Source: an uncultured Coprococcus sp.
GTDB lineage: Bacteria; Bacillota; Clostridia; Lachnospirales; Lachnospiraceae
Assembly (NCBI GenBank): GCA_934247115.1
Contig: CAKQIY010000003.1
Location: 76,531-140,530, forward strand
Length of the DNA: 64,000 bases
Direction of reading: 5' to 3'
Each line of letters starts with the position of its first letter. Positions within the stretch are counted from its first letter, which is position 1. The notes under the pieces are model-generated. The model was given only the letters and a program-made list of their open reading frames with translations, was not told the origin of the DNA and ran no database searches. Position numbers and translations under genes: made by a program. Shown piece after piece: positions 1-8,706 of the stretch.

Positions 1-329
1 CCATTATAGATGATACCTCCAATGTAAATGGTATGATTCTGCCATCGGAGGCTATATGTAATGTTGAAGGAAGCGTCAATAATTATAATGATGGTTATCT
101 CGTAGCAGAGAACATAGATAAGGATGCAGATGTAAGTGTCGGTGACCAGGTAGTGACATCGTATGTGTCCAGCAAATATCTGTCGGGACTGAATATCGGC
201 TATGTAACCAGGATAGATGAAGATTCCAATAACCTGACAAAGACGGCATATATAACCCCTGCCTGTGATTTCTCAAGGATACATGAGGTTCTGGTGATCC
301 TTGAAACCAAGAAAACAGTGACAGAGTGA
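1..329 (+). CDS. mreC: MreC, rod-shape scaffold protein, 3' end only
   Basis: The open frame runs in from the left edge (first full codon at base 3) and stops at 329, so only the C-terminal ~108 residues are visible. They resemble the beta-barrel half of MreC, with a late 'GYVTRIDED' turn and a tail ending 'EVLVILETKKTVTE'. MreC is an extracytoplasmic, membrane-anchored scaffold that links cytoplasmic MreB to PBP2 and RodA during side-wall synthesis. The assignment leans on context: mreD starts 24 bases downstream, followed by a PBP2 gene. The start codon and membrane anchor lie outside the window. Confidence 0.85.
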   Translation, partial: IIDDTSNVNGMILPSEAICNVEGSVNNYNDGYLVAENIDKDADVSVGDQVVTSYVSSKYLSGLNIGYVTRIDEDSNNLTKTAYITPACDFSRIHEVLVILETKKTVTE

Positions 330-353
330 TCAATTTCGAAGAAGGTAACATAA

Positions 354-863
354 TTGAGAAGAGTAATAACATTAGGAATTTTAATAATAATATGTTTTGT
401 GCTGCAGTCAGCGCTCTTTCCTTTCATAGAAGTGGCCGGTGCATCACCCAACCTGCTCCTCATCCTCACGGCATCATTTGGACTCATGCGAGGAAGACGT
501 GAAGGTATGCTGGTGGGGCTTTTCTGCGGTTTTTTCTATGACCTTTACTTCGGATTCGCGGTAGGTCCATTTATGATCGTATATATGCTCATAGGCTACT
601 GTAATGGTTTCTTTCACAGACTGTATCTTGTGGAGGATGTTCTCCTGCCTATCATCATCATAACACTTGATGATTTTATATTTAATTTTATTACATTTAT
701 AATATTCTTTGTTATGCGTAACAGATTGAGCTTTGGTCTGTATATGAAGGATATAATTCTGCCTGAGATGATATATACAGCCATATTGACAATGATTGTT
801 TTCAAGTTTTTTGTATTCGTCAACAAACGACTGAAGCGTGCCGAAAAAGGAAGTGAGACATAA
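354..863 (+). CDS. mreD: MreD, rod-shape-determining membrane protein
   Basis: A 169-residue, very hydrophobic protein with about five predicted membrane segments (for example 'ITLGILIIICFVLQSALF' at the N-terminus). Its 'SPNLLLILTASFGLMRG' stretch is typical of MreD. It begins with TTG at 354, preceded by a GAAGG ribosome site near 340-344; no upstream ATG is in frame. Its TAA stop overlaps the ATG of the next gene by one base, so the two are probably translationally coupled. Family knowledge places it with MreC in the elongation complex. Size is normal for the family. Confidence 0.88.
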   Translation: MRRVITLGILIIICFVLQSALFPFIEVAGASPNLLLILTASFGLMRGRREGMLVGLFCGFFYDLYFGFAVGPFMIVYMLIGYCNGFFHRLYLVEDVLLPIIIITLDDFIFNFITFIIFFVMRNRLSFGLYMKDIILPEMIYTAILTMIVFKFFVFVNKRLKRAEKGSET

Positions 864-3700
864 TGATCAGAGATATATTAGAGATAGTCAAGGACTTTAT
901 TATTGATAAATTAAAGAGCAGGATTTTTTATGTCACATTATTTTTCCTGTGTTTATTCGGCGTGCTTGTGTACAGGCTGTTTAATCTACAGATTGTAAAT
1001 GGTGAGAAGTATCAGTCAAACTTCCAGTACAAGTCACTTAAAACAGTGTCCGTAAAGGCGACCAGGGGCAAGATATATGACTGTAATGGCAAGCTTCTTG
1101 CGTACAATGAGTCCTCATACAATCTGAGCTTTACAAGCAATGCAGATCTGACCGAGGCGGCACAGAAGAAGAATCTCACAGTCAACGAACTTAGGAATGA
1201 GATTGTGTACAAGACAATCCTCATACTTGAACAGAATGGTGACAGTTTGTCAGTTGAGCTTCCTATAAAACTGGATTCAAAGGGAAATATGAAGTTCACC
1301 ATAAGTGGTGCACAGCTCAACACATTCTACATGAATGTATATGGAGCAAGTTCGGTGGATGATCTCAAAGATGAAGAAAAGAATGCCACCGCCAGAGAAG
1401 TATTTGATTATATGAGAAGTGATGAGTTGTTCAATGTATCTGAAACATATTCAGATGCCTATGTACTCAAGATACTTGCGGTGAGATATGAGGTATGGCT
1501 TAACAGATATCAGCAGTACATGACGGTTGACATTGCCAATAACATAAGTCAGGAGAGCTATGCGGCCATAACAGAGAATATGGATACTCTGCTGGGAATG
1601 GATGTAAGCATAGAATCTAATCGTGTATACAATGATGCACTTTATTTTGCACATATTATAGGATATATAGGAAATATATCCAACGAGGAGATGGAGGATT
1701 ATAACTCAAAGCTTGACGATGACCAGAAGTACAGTGCCAACGACATGGTTGGAAAACTTGGTCTTGAACAGTCCTATGAGGATCAGCTTAGAGGTACTGA
1801 TGGCTCGCAGAAGATGTACGTGGATAACATGGGTAAAGTCCTTGAGGTAATAGAACAGACTGACTCCGTTGCGGGCAATGACATATATCTGACCCTTGAT
1901 TCAGATCTTCAGAAGTATTGTTACAATGCAATTGAAAAGGAGCTGTCATCAATCATCCTTACAAACCTCAAGAATGTTGCGACATCAACGGAAAAGGATG
2001 ATATACCTATAACAGATGTATATGCAGCTTTCTTTGACAATAACATCATAGATATAAAAGCCTTGAACGCTGCAAATGCAACAGACAATGAGAAGAATGT
2101 ATACAATACATTTGTGTCGAGCAAGGAATATACTCTGAATAACCTTTCGGATATACTGAAAAACAGTCATACCGAGTTGTACAACTTGTCCGATCAGTAC
2201 AAGGATTATATGGAGTTTATCTGTGAGACATTGAGCTCCAAGGGTATATATGACAGCAGTGCAGTCGACAAGGAGAGCACAACCTACAACGATTATATCA
2301 ATGATAAGATATCACTTTATGAGTACCTTAAGTACTGTATAAGTCAGGGCGTTATAAAGCTTGATGATATAGAGACTGTCAGTGATTATTATGATACTGA
2401 TGAGGTATATGATGTCATTGTCGATTATGTTCTCAAAGAATTTGAAGATGACTCTGATTTCGACAAACGTATATTCAAATATATGATATTATCAGGGGAA
2501 ATAACAGGTTCCCAGGTAATATACCTGTTATACGACCAAGGAGTCCTTAATAGTACAACAGACGAAGATTATGACACATTTGCGTCAGGCGTTATAAGCA
2601 GCTATGAATTCATATATAGAAAAATCAAGAAGCTGGAGATAACACCGGCAATGCTGGCTCTTGACCCTTGTTCGGGTTCTGCAGTTGTAACTGATCCCGC
2701 AACCGGTGCTGTAAAGGCCATGGCGACATATCCAAGCTACGATAATAACAAGCTTACAAATGTTATTGATCCGGATTATTATGATAAGATCACGTCAGAT
2801 AAGACTACGCCTATGTATAATCGTGCAACAATGCAGCGAACCGCACCTGGATCTACTTATAAGATGCTTATAGCAGCTGCCGGACTTCAGGAGGGGGTGA
2901 TCAATGTTGGCTCGGTTATAACAGATTATGGTACGTTCTCCAAGATAACTCCATCACCGGCCTGCTGGCTGAGAAGTGGCCATGGAACACTGGGACTTGC
3001 AGAAGCTATAGAGGTTTCCTGTAATGGATTCTTCTATGAGGTTGGTTATGAGCTTGCTACGGATTCCAAGGGCGTGTACCAGGATGCACAGGGTATAGAT
3101 AAGATACAGAAGTACGCTTCGATGTTTGGACTTGACAGAAAATCGGGAGTTGAGATCGAAGAGATGGATCCTCATGTATCAGATACTGATGCTGTACGAT
3201 CATCAATTGGTCAGGGTACCAACAACTATGCTCCTGTACAGCTTGCCAGATATGTTACCACAATTGCAAATGAGGGTAACTGTTATGATCTGACCCTCAT
3301 TAATTCGATCAAGGACGTTGATGGCAGACTGATATATGAGAAAGATAATGTAGCAGTCAACAAGGTAGAGCTGACAGACAGTCAGTGGGCTGTCATCAAA
3401 CAAGGTATGAGACAGATGGTAAGTCAGCATACCAGCCAGTCAGCAGTTATCAATCAGATAAATGTTGCTGTAGCCGGTAAGACGGGTACTGCGGAGGAGG
3501 ATACGACAAGGCCGGATCATGCGTTATTTGTATCATTTGCGCCTTATGAGAATCCTGAGGTCAGTGTGACATGTGTAATACCACATGGTTATACATCGGG
3601 TAATGCAGAGGAACTTGCGGGACTGATATATGCATATATGTATGATCCTGAGAAACTTGATACCCTTGATATCACCGGTAATAACCAGATATCAGATTAA
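863..3700 (+). CDS. mrdA: Penicillin-binding protein 2 (elongation transpeptidase) with large insertion
   Basis: A 945-residue class B PBP that crosslinks side-wall peptidoglycan outside the membrane. One membrane segment lies near residues 20-40, then a PBP-dimer domain, then the transpeptidase domain with S664-T-Y-K667, S719-C-N721 and K873-T-G-T. Usual PBP2 proteins are roughly 600-700 residues. Here about 230 acidic, Tyr/Asp-rich residues (about 365-598) sit between the start of the transpeptidase domain ('NDIYLTLDSDLQ') and its first core strand ('GSAVVTDPATGAVKAMA'). The catalytic motifs are intact, so the enzyme should be active. Its neighbours mreCD and rodA fit the elongasome role. 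Confidence 0.93.
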   Translation: MIRDILEIVKDFIIDKLKSRIFYVTLFFLCLFGVLVYRLFNLQIVNGEKYQSNFQYKSLKTVSVKATRGKIYDCNGKLLAYNESSYNLSFTSNADLTEAAQKKNLTVNELRNEIVYKTILILEQNGDSLSVELPIKLDSKGNMKFTISGAQLNTFYMNVYGASSVDDLKDEEKNATAREVFDYMRSDELFNVSETYSDAYVLKILAVRYEVWLNRYQQYMTVDIANNISQESYAAITENMDTLLGMDVSIESNRVYNDALYFAHIIGYIGNISNEEMEDYNSKLDDDQKYSANDMVGKLGLEQSYEDQLRGTDGSQKMYVDNMGKVLEVIEQTDSVAGNDIYLTLDSDLQKYCYNAIEKELSSIILTNLKNVATSTEKDDIPITDVYAAFFDNNIIDIKALNAANATDNEKNVYNTFVSSKEYTLNNLSDILKNSHTELYNLSDQYKDYMEFICETLSSKGIYDSSAVDKESTTYNDYINDKISLYEYLKYCISQGVIKLDDIETVSDYYDTDEVYDVIVDYVLKEFEDDSDFDKRIFKYMILSGEITGSQVIYLLYDQGVLNSTTDEDYDTFASGVISSYEFIYRKIKKLEITPAMLALDPCSGSAVVTDPATGAVKAMATYPSYDNNKLTNVIDPDYYDKITSDKTTPMYNRATMQRTAPGSTYKMLIAAAGLQEGVINVGSVITDYGTFSKITPSPACWLRSGHGTLGLAEAIEVSCNGFFYEVGYELATDSKGVYQDAQGIDKIQKYASMFGLDRKSGVEIEEMDPHVSDTDAVRSSIGQGTNNYAPVQLARYVTTIANEGNCYDLTLINSIKDVDGRLIYEKDNVAVNKVELTDSQWAVIKQGMRQMVSQHTSQSAVINQINVAVAGKTGTAEEDTTRPDHALFVSFAPYENPEVSVTCVIPHGYTSGNAEELAGLIYAYMYDPEKLDTLDITGNNQISD

Positions 3701-3760
3701 TGTGCCTAAGATATATCACAGAACCTGTGAGTAACTATTGCTGAGACAGGAGCAGATGAT

Positions 3761-4441
3761 ATGGAGGATAAGATTGACAGACTGACAATAAAAGCAGATC
3801 GGACAGGCATAGCAGTGTATGTCCCTGAATCTATGTCTGTGAACGACATCTGCTGTGAACTGTATGATAAAATCCAGGAGAATGTAAAGGCATTCCAAAA
3901 ATCAGGCACGGTATATATGTCCTTCAGGGGACGGTATATGGATGATGAAGATTCCGGAATGATAATCAGTTTTCTGAATGATATAGACATAATCAATGTC
4001 AGTTTCCGGATGCGACATGATATTGATCAGAAGAAGGCAGAATGTACTGACCCAGTTCCAGTGGGAGTCGGACAGGTCAGGATGACAGTACCCAGCGGTC
4101 ATAGGATTGACAGAGGAAACGACAAACCATATATATTCCGGGGAGATATAGGAAGAAAGCAGACTTTGGAGATCAGAGGAAATGTGATAATCCTTGGAGA
4201 TGTTGCAAAGGATGCAACGATCATATCCGGTAAGAGCATAATCGTTGTGGGCAGGCTGGCAGGAACGGCCATAGCTGGAAAAATAGCCGGGACAGACAGC
4301 TTTGTCATGGCTATGCATATGGACCCCAGGTTTATACAGATTGGTAGTGTCAGGTGTACGGCACCCAGGATAAAAGATGGCAAAATGGCGCCTATGATAG
4401 CTACGAATGATGGAAATGCAATAGATATAACATACATATGA
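3761..4441 (+). CDS. minC: MinC, septum-site inhibitor
   Basis: A 226-residue protein. The N-terminal ~100 residues form the FtsZ-antagonising domain. The C-terminal ~100 residues carry the right-handed beta-helix repeats that dimerise and bind MinD, seen in 'RGNVIILGDVAKDATI' and 'GKSIIVVGRLAGTAIAG'. MinC blocks FtsZ ring assembly away from midcell. The ATG at 3761 follows a CAGGAG site by about 8 bases. It is the first gene of a minC-minD-minE run set between the PBP2 and RodA genes. The N-terminal domain is divergent, so the call rests on the C-terminal repeats and on adjacency to minD. Confidence 0.9.
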   Translation: MEDKIDRLTIKADRTGIAVYVPESMSVNDICCELYDKIQENVKAFQKSGTVYMSFRGRYMDDEDSGMIISFLNDIDIINVSFRMRHDIDQKKAECTDPVPVGVGQVRMTVPSGHRIDRGNDKPYIFRGDIGRKQTLEIRGNVIILGDVAKDATIISGKSIIVVGRLAGTAIAGKIAGTDSFVMAMHMDPRFIQIGSVRCTAPRIKDGKMAPMIATNDGNAIDITYI

Positions 4442-4465
4442 TGTCACTTATAGGAGGATTATATT

Positions 4466-5257
4466 ATGTGTGAAGTTATAGTTGTTACATCAGGAAAAGG
4501 CGGAGTAGGCAAGACAACCACATCTGCAAATATTGGAACAGGACTGGCATCTCTTGGTAATAAGGTTGTGATGATAGACACTGATATAGGCCTTAGAAAC
4601 CTTGATGTTGTCCTTGGACTTGAAAATAGAATAGTGTATAATCTCATCGACGTGATAGAGGGAAACTGCAGATACAAGCAGGCGCTGATAAAGGACAGAA
4701 ACTACAGCAACCTGTTCCTTCTGCCATGTGCGCAGACCCGTGACAAGACGGCAGTCACACCTGAACAGATCATAAAGCTTGTGGATGAGATAAGGGAGGA
4801 ATATGACTACATAATCATAGATTGTCCTGCTGGCATAGAGCAGGGATTTAAGAATGCGATAGCAGCTGCTGACAGGGCAATAATAGTGACCACTCCTGAG
4901 GTGTCAGCCATCAGGGATGCCGACAGGATCATAGGATTGCTTGAGGCATATGGAATAGAAAAGCAGCATCTTATAATCAACAGAATACGCTATGATATGG
5001 TTAAGAAGGGCAATATGATGTCTGCAGATGATGTTGTGGATATTCTTGCGGTTGATCTCCTCGGTGTCATTGCAGATGATGAGGAGATTGTTATATCCAC
5101 TAACAAGGGTGAACCAGTGGTCAGCAGCCACTCGAGATCAGGACAGACATATATGAGTATCTGCCGTAAGATTATAGACGACTCCCTTGAAGTAGAGGAT
5201 TATTATGCTGGAAGAGGCCGGACAATCCGATCGCTCTTCAGGCGAAAGAGAGCCTGA
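4466..5257 (+). CDS. minD: MinD, septum-site ATPase
   Basis: A 263-residue deviant Walker-A ATPase of the ParA/MinD family. The P-loop 'KGGVGKTTTSANIG' is at residues 11-24, the switch motif 'DTDIGLRNLD' follows, and Walker B is 'DYIIIDCPAGIEQG'. MinD binds the membrane in its ATP form and recruits MinC; MinE stimulates its hydrolysis. The last residues ('TIRSLFRRKRA') are basic and could form the short amphipathic membrane-targeting helix. The ATG at 4466 follows AGGAGG with good spacing. Length is typical. Confidence 0.97.
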   Translation: MCEVIVVTSGKGGVGKTTTSANIGTGLASLGNKVVMIDTDIGLRNLDVVLGLENRIVYNLIDVIEGNCRYKQALIKDRNYSNLFLLPCAQTRDKTAVTPEQIIKLVDEIREEYDYIIIDCPAGIEQGFKNAIAAADRAIIVTTPEVSAIRDADRIIGLLEAYGIEKQHLIINRIRYDMVKKGNMMSADDVVDILAVDLLGVIADDEEIVISTNKGEPVVSSHSRSGQTYMSICRKIIDDSLEVEDYYAGRGRTIRSLFRRKRA

Positions 5258-5275
5258 GAGGGGGATGGACATAGA

Positions 5276-5605
5276 ATGAATAAAATTTATTTATATAATA
5301 CAGGTTCATATGCCAAGGAAAGACTTGTAAATATGCTTGCTGCAGACAGAATAGGATGTAATCCGGATTTTCTGAATGATATTAGGCGTACAATAAAGAG
5401 CGAGATTGACAGGTATGTGACAGTGAAAGAGACAGATATAGATATCCAGGTGAAGGAGAGGATGCTCGTTGCATATATTCCTCTCGTGCCAGGCCAGGTG
5501 GATGATATAGATAACAGTTATACATACAGAACAACAGGACAAGGATTATTGAATTATGAAGCTATTGAAGAAGGACCAGCTGAACTTAAAACAGTTCAGT
5601 CTTAA
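5276..5605 (+). CDS. minE: MinE, Min topological specificity factor
   Basis: A 109-residue protein with 'SYAKERLVNMLAADR' near residues 11-25, the family's anti-MinCD segment, followed by the topological-specificity domain ('DIDIQVKERMLVAYIPL'). MinE stimulates MinD ATPase and drives the oscillation or edge localisation that keeps MinCD off midcell. It is longer than the usual ~85-90 residues. The extra C-terminal tail ('TTGQGLLNYEAIEEGPAELKT') is encoded where rodA begins, and the reading frames overlap by 50 bases. That tail may exist only because of the overlap. Confidence 0.9.
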   Translation: MNKIYLYNTGSYAKERLVNMLAADRIGCNPDFLNDIRRTIKSEIDRYVTVKETDIDIQVKERMLVAYIPLVPGQVDDIDNSYTYRTTGQGLLNYEAIEEGPAELKTVQS

Positions 5606-6719
5606 TCAGGATGAAAGAAAGTACAGTATACTGGATTACAATTTTAAATTATTGATTCTGGTCATGGCAGCTATTGCCATGGGAACGATAATCATTGTAA
5701 GTGTTGATGAGACAAAGCTCATGAAGCAGCTTATGGGTGCAGGTGTCTGTATTCTTGGAATGATCGTAGTGTCACTTATTGATTATAATTTTATCTGTAA
5801 GTATTATATGGCACTGTATTCGATAAATATCGCTCTGCTTGGACTTGTACTAGTCATAGGTTCTGGCTCGGATTCCCATGGTGCCAGCAGATGGTTTGCA
5901 ATCTCAGATTCATTTACAATACAGCCATCGGAGTTTTCCAAGATCATACTTATTGTTTGTACAGCGGTTTTTCTTGAGAAACATTATGATGACCTTAATA
6001 CAGTAAAAACACTGCTTAAGCTCGCGGCATTTCTTGCTGTACCTATCGGTCTTATATTTGCTGAGCCGGACCTTTCGACCACGATATGTATATGTGCAAC
6101 ACTGTTTGTAGTCATATTCATTGCGGGACTCAGTCTCAAGATAATAGGTGTTGCCATATTGGTGCTCATTCCATGCCTTGGTGGATTTTTCTGGTATATA
6201 CAGCAGGACAACATTCCACAGATACTAAATGGATATCAGAGGCAGCGTATTCTTGGACATATGTATGGAGGCGGTTCAACCCAGGACCAGCAGAATAACT
6301 CGATCATGGCCATCGGTTCAGGCCAGCTTACAGGTAAAGGAATCAACAGCTCTGATGTGGCAACCGTGAAGGACACCAATCTTATATCTGAGCAGCAGAC
6401 TGATTTCATCTTCTCAGCGGTAGGAGAAGAATTAGGTTTCATTGGCAGTGTGTTTATTATTGCAATTTTACTGCTCATAGTGTTACAATGTATTAGGATT
6501 GCCAGGCGTTCAAGTGATAGAAAAGGAATGTTTATTGCAACAGGTATGGCAGCGCTGGTATGTATACAGTCATTTATTAATATAGGTGTTGCCACATCCA
6601 TACTTCCGAATACAGGATTGCCACTCCCATTTATAAGTTATGGACTGAGTTCGCTTGTCAGTCTGTGTGGCGGAATGGGAATGGTTCTGAACGTAAATCT
6701 GCAAAAGAAAAAGTATTAG
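5556..6719 (+). CDS. rodA: RodA, SEDS peptidoglycan polymerase
   Basis: A 387-residue polytopic SEDS protein (RodA/FtsW/SpoVE family) that polymerises lipid II glycan chains in partnership with the class B PBP encoded upstream. Family signatures include 'GASRWFAI', 'QPSEFSKI', 'AEPDLSTTICI', 'QQTDFIFSAVGEELGFIG' and the C-terminal 'NTGLPLPFISYGLSSLV'. The chosen ATG (5556) lies inside minE and has an AAGG site about 11 bases upstream. It is assigned RodA rather than FtsW from its place next to mreD and mrdA. Confidence 0.94.
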   Translation: MKLLKKDQLNLKQFSLNQDERKYSILDYNFKLLILVMAAIAMGTIIIVSVDETKLMKQLMGAGVCILGMIVVSLIDYNFICKYYMALYSINIALLGLVLVIGSGSDSHGASRWFAISDSFTIQPSEFSKIILIVCTAVFLEKHYDDLNTVKTLLKLAAFLAVPIGLIFAEPDLSTTICICATLFVVIFIAGLSLKIIGVAILVLIPCLGGFFWYIQQDNIPQILNGYQRQRILGHMYGGGSTQDQQNNSIMAIGSGQLTGKGINSSDVATVKDTNLISEQQTDFIFSAVGEELGFIGSVFIIAILLLIVLQCIRIARRSSDRKGMFIATGMAALVCIQSFINIGVATSILPNTGLPLPFISYGLSSLVSLCGGMGMVLNVNLQKKKY

Positions 6720-6728
6720 GAGGACCTT

Positions 6729-7124
6729 ATGAATATTGGTTTGATAGCACATGATGCTAAGAAGAAACTGATGCAGAATTTCTGCATAGCATATAGAGGA
6801 ATTCTCAATAAGCATGAGCTGTATGCAACAGGTACTACAGGAAGATTGATAGAGGAGGTTACCAATCTGTCTGTTCACAAATATATAGCAGGACATCTTG
6901 GCGGCGAACAGCAGCTTGGTTCACAGATAGAGAACAATGATATTGATATGGTTATTTTCCTTAGGGATCCACTCCATCCGAAGAATCACGAGCCAGATAT
7001 CAATAACATATTCACATTGTGCGATACACATAATATTCCACTTGCCACAAATCTTGCCACAGCGGAACTGTTAATACTTGCGCTGGACAGAGGAGATCTG
7101 GACTGGAGAGAATTCTATAAATAA
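6729..7124 (+). CDS. mgsA: Methylglyoxal synthase
   Basis: A 131-residue single-domain enzyme that converts dihydroxyacetone phosphate to methylglyoxal and phosphate, a bypass relieving phosphosugar stress. The family motifs are clear: 'IGLIAHDAKK' at the start, the phosphate-binding 'ATGTTGRLI', 'LGGEQQLGSQI', and 'VIFLRDPLHPKNHEPDI' with the catalytic Asp. The gene begins 9 bases after rodA, with AGGAGG overlapping the rodA stop. It is probably the last member of the morphogenesis transcript, although no terminator follows immediately. Confidence 0.96.
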   Translation: MNIGLIAHDAKKKLMQNFCIAYRGILNKHELYATGTTGRLIEEVTNLSVHKYIAGHLGGEQQLGSQIENNDIDMVIFLRDPLHPKNHEPDINNIFTLCDTHNIPLATNLATAELLILALDRGDLDWREFYK

Positions 7125-7171
7125 AACAAGCGGTGGTCTTTTCGTAGACTTCACGCCTGGAGGATATTATT

Positions 7172-8170
7172 ATGCAAATGAACAGAAAGACAATTAAGGA
7201 GCTGCTCCGCAGGATCACTATGGTTACCATAGTCTTGTCGATGACGCTTCTCACAGGATGTGGGGGAAAGGCGTTTAAAGCAAGTAAGCAGCTAGACATA
7301 GGAGTACTGCCAGAGCTTCCTTTATACGGCAGCTATGGTATGGCACAGGATGATACAGTTGTGGCACAGGATGAGGAGATCAATGCTACAGCATACAACA
7401 GCGTATATGCTGCAATGCTTGTTGATGATACAACCATGACACCTCTGGTTGCCCATGATGTACATAACAAGATATATCCTGCAAGTATGACCAAGATCAT
7501 GACAGGTATTCTGGTGATGGAAAGTCTGGAAAAGGGTGAGATATCCTTAGATGATATTGTAACTCTTAACAGAAAGGTAACCTTTGATGACTGGGATGCC
7601 ATGGCTAGTGATCTTGTTGGTGGCTGCAGAGTCACGGTCAAGAATCTGCTATATGGACTGATGATCACATCCTATAATGATTGTGGAGTCATTCTTGCAG
7701 AACTTATAGCCGGAAGTGAATCGGCATTCTGTGATATGATGAATGAGAAAGCCAGATCCATCGGAGCCACGAATACACACTTTGAGAATTGTCATGGACT
7801 GCATTCAGATGATCATTATACAACTGCATATGATCTGTACCTTATCATCAAGGAGTTTTCAAAGCATGACCTTGCATATATTATTGATTCATTGACAACA
7901 TATGACTTTACATATACTGATGAATATGGAGAAGAACAGGTTGTAGAGATACAGCCAACCAACGAGTATCTTTCAGGCGAGGTTAATCTTCCTGCAGGAT
8001 ATTCGATAGGTTCTTGGAAAACCGGAACTACAGAGGAGGCTCTCAATTGTCTTATCATGGAGTTCCAGAATGATTCAACAGGTGATGAGTATGTTGCCGT
8101 GATCGCGGGGGCAGATGGTAAAGAAGCTCTGTACAGCGCGATGACTGAACTTGTCAATATGGCAAAGTGA
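7172..8170 (+). CDS. D-alanyl-D-alanine carboxypeptidase, lipoprotein type
   Basis: A 332-residue serine carboxypeptidase of the PBP5/DacA family (peptidase S11) that trims the terminal D-Ala from wall pentapeptides. A lipoprotein signal ends in the lipobox 'LLTG-C' near residue 30, so the enzyme is likely tethered to the outer face of the membrane. The active-site motifs are 'PASMTKIM' (SxxK), 'SYND' (SxN) and 'WKTGTT' (KTG). It is shorter than DacA and appears to lack most of the C-terminal beta domain. CTGGAGG precedes the ATG. A second S11 enzyme is encoded at 56.9-58.1 kb. Confidence 0.92.
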   Translation: MQMNRKTIKELLRRITMVTIVLSMTLLTGCGGKAFKASKQLDIGVLPELPLYGSYGMAQDDTVVAQDEEINATAYNSVYAAMLVDDTTMTPLVAHDVHNKIYPASMTKIMTGILVMESLEKGEISLDDIVTLNRKVTFDDWDAMASDLVGGCRVTVKNLLYGLMITSYNDCGVILAELIAGSESAFCDMMNEKARSIGATNTHFENCHGLHSDDHYTTAYDLYLIIKEFSKHDLAYIIDSLTTYDFTYTDEYGEEQVVEIQPTNEYLSGEVNLPAGYSIGSWKTGTTEEALNCLIMEFQNDSTGDEYVAVIAGADGKEALYSAMTELVNMAK

Positions 8171-8198
8171 TACACAAATTATTCAGGAGGCATGAAAA

Positions 8199-8618
8199 AT
8201 GATTCACATTATTGCAGGAGATAAGGGTAAAGGAAAGACAAAAGCATTGATCGACAAGGTAAACAATGAGGTCAAGGTTGTTTCAGGAACAGTTGTATTT
8301 CTTGATAATAATAACAAGCACATGTATGAGCTCAGTAACAGAGTTAAGATGATAAACTGTACCAGCTATGGTATAAGTAAGCTTGATGCATTTACAGGCT
8401 TTATAAGAGGGATAATATCGCAGAACAGTGACATAGAGAAGATATACATAGATAATTTTAAGACGGTTGCATACGTGGGAGAGTCCCACATAGTAGAGGC
8501 ATTGGATGAGATTAAGAATATTTCAGATATGTTCAATGTCGACATTGTGATCTGTCTGGCAACAGATGTCAATGATGTTCCGGAAGATTTCAAGGACTGC
8601 GTAATTGCAGCACTGTAG
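8199..8618 (+). CDS. Small P-loop NTPase-like protein, unknown function
   Basis: A 139-residue protein of unknown function. A Walker-A-like loop 'GDKGKGKTKAL' lies at residues 7-17, and a hydrophobic strand ending in Asp ('IEKIYIDN') near residue 85 could act as Walker B. No sensor, zinc or DNA-binding motif is visible, and no signal peptide or membrane segment. AGGAGG lies about 11 bases before the ATG. The gene sits between a wall carboxypeptidase and a HlyD-like membrane protein gene, upstream of sepF and divIVA. A role in envelope growth is possible but rests only on position. It resembles single-domain RecA/thymidine-kinase-like folds more than full ATPases. Confidence 0.8.
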   Translation: MIHIIAGDKGKGKTKALIDKVNNEVKVVSGTVVFLDNNNKHMYELSNRVKMINCTSYGISKLDAFTGFIRGIISQNSDIEKIYIDNFKTVAYVGESHIVEALDEIKNISDMFNVDIVICLATDVNDVPEDFKDCVIAAL

Positions 8619-8647
8619 AAAAGCCGTCTATATTGAAGGGTGAAATT

Positions 8648-8676
8648 GGTTGGCATATATATGTTGCCAGCCATTT
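8648..8676 (+). terminator. Weak hairpin between P-loop gene and hlyD-like gene
   Basis: GGTTGGCA (8648-8655) can pair with TGCCAGCC (8665-8672) around a short AT-rich loop, with one G-U pair, followed by ATTTTCT. The tail is poor, so this is at best a leaky terminator or an RNA-processing structure. Confidence 0.3.
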
Positions 8677-8706
8677 TCTCTGCTAGAGATACGTTAGGAG
8701 CAGCTT

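Noticed and set aside
3902..4447. A 181-codon open frame on minus, antisense to minC
   Set aside because: minC is supported by its C-terminal repeats and operon position. The opposing frame has no ribosome site.
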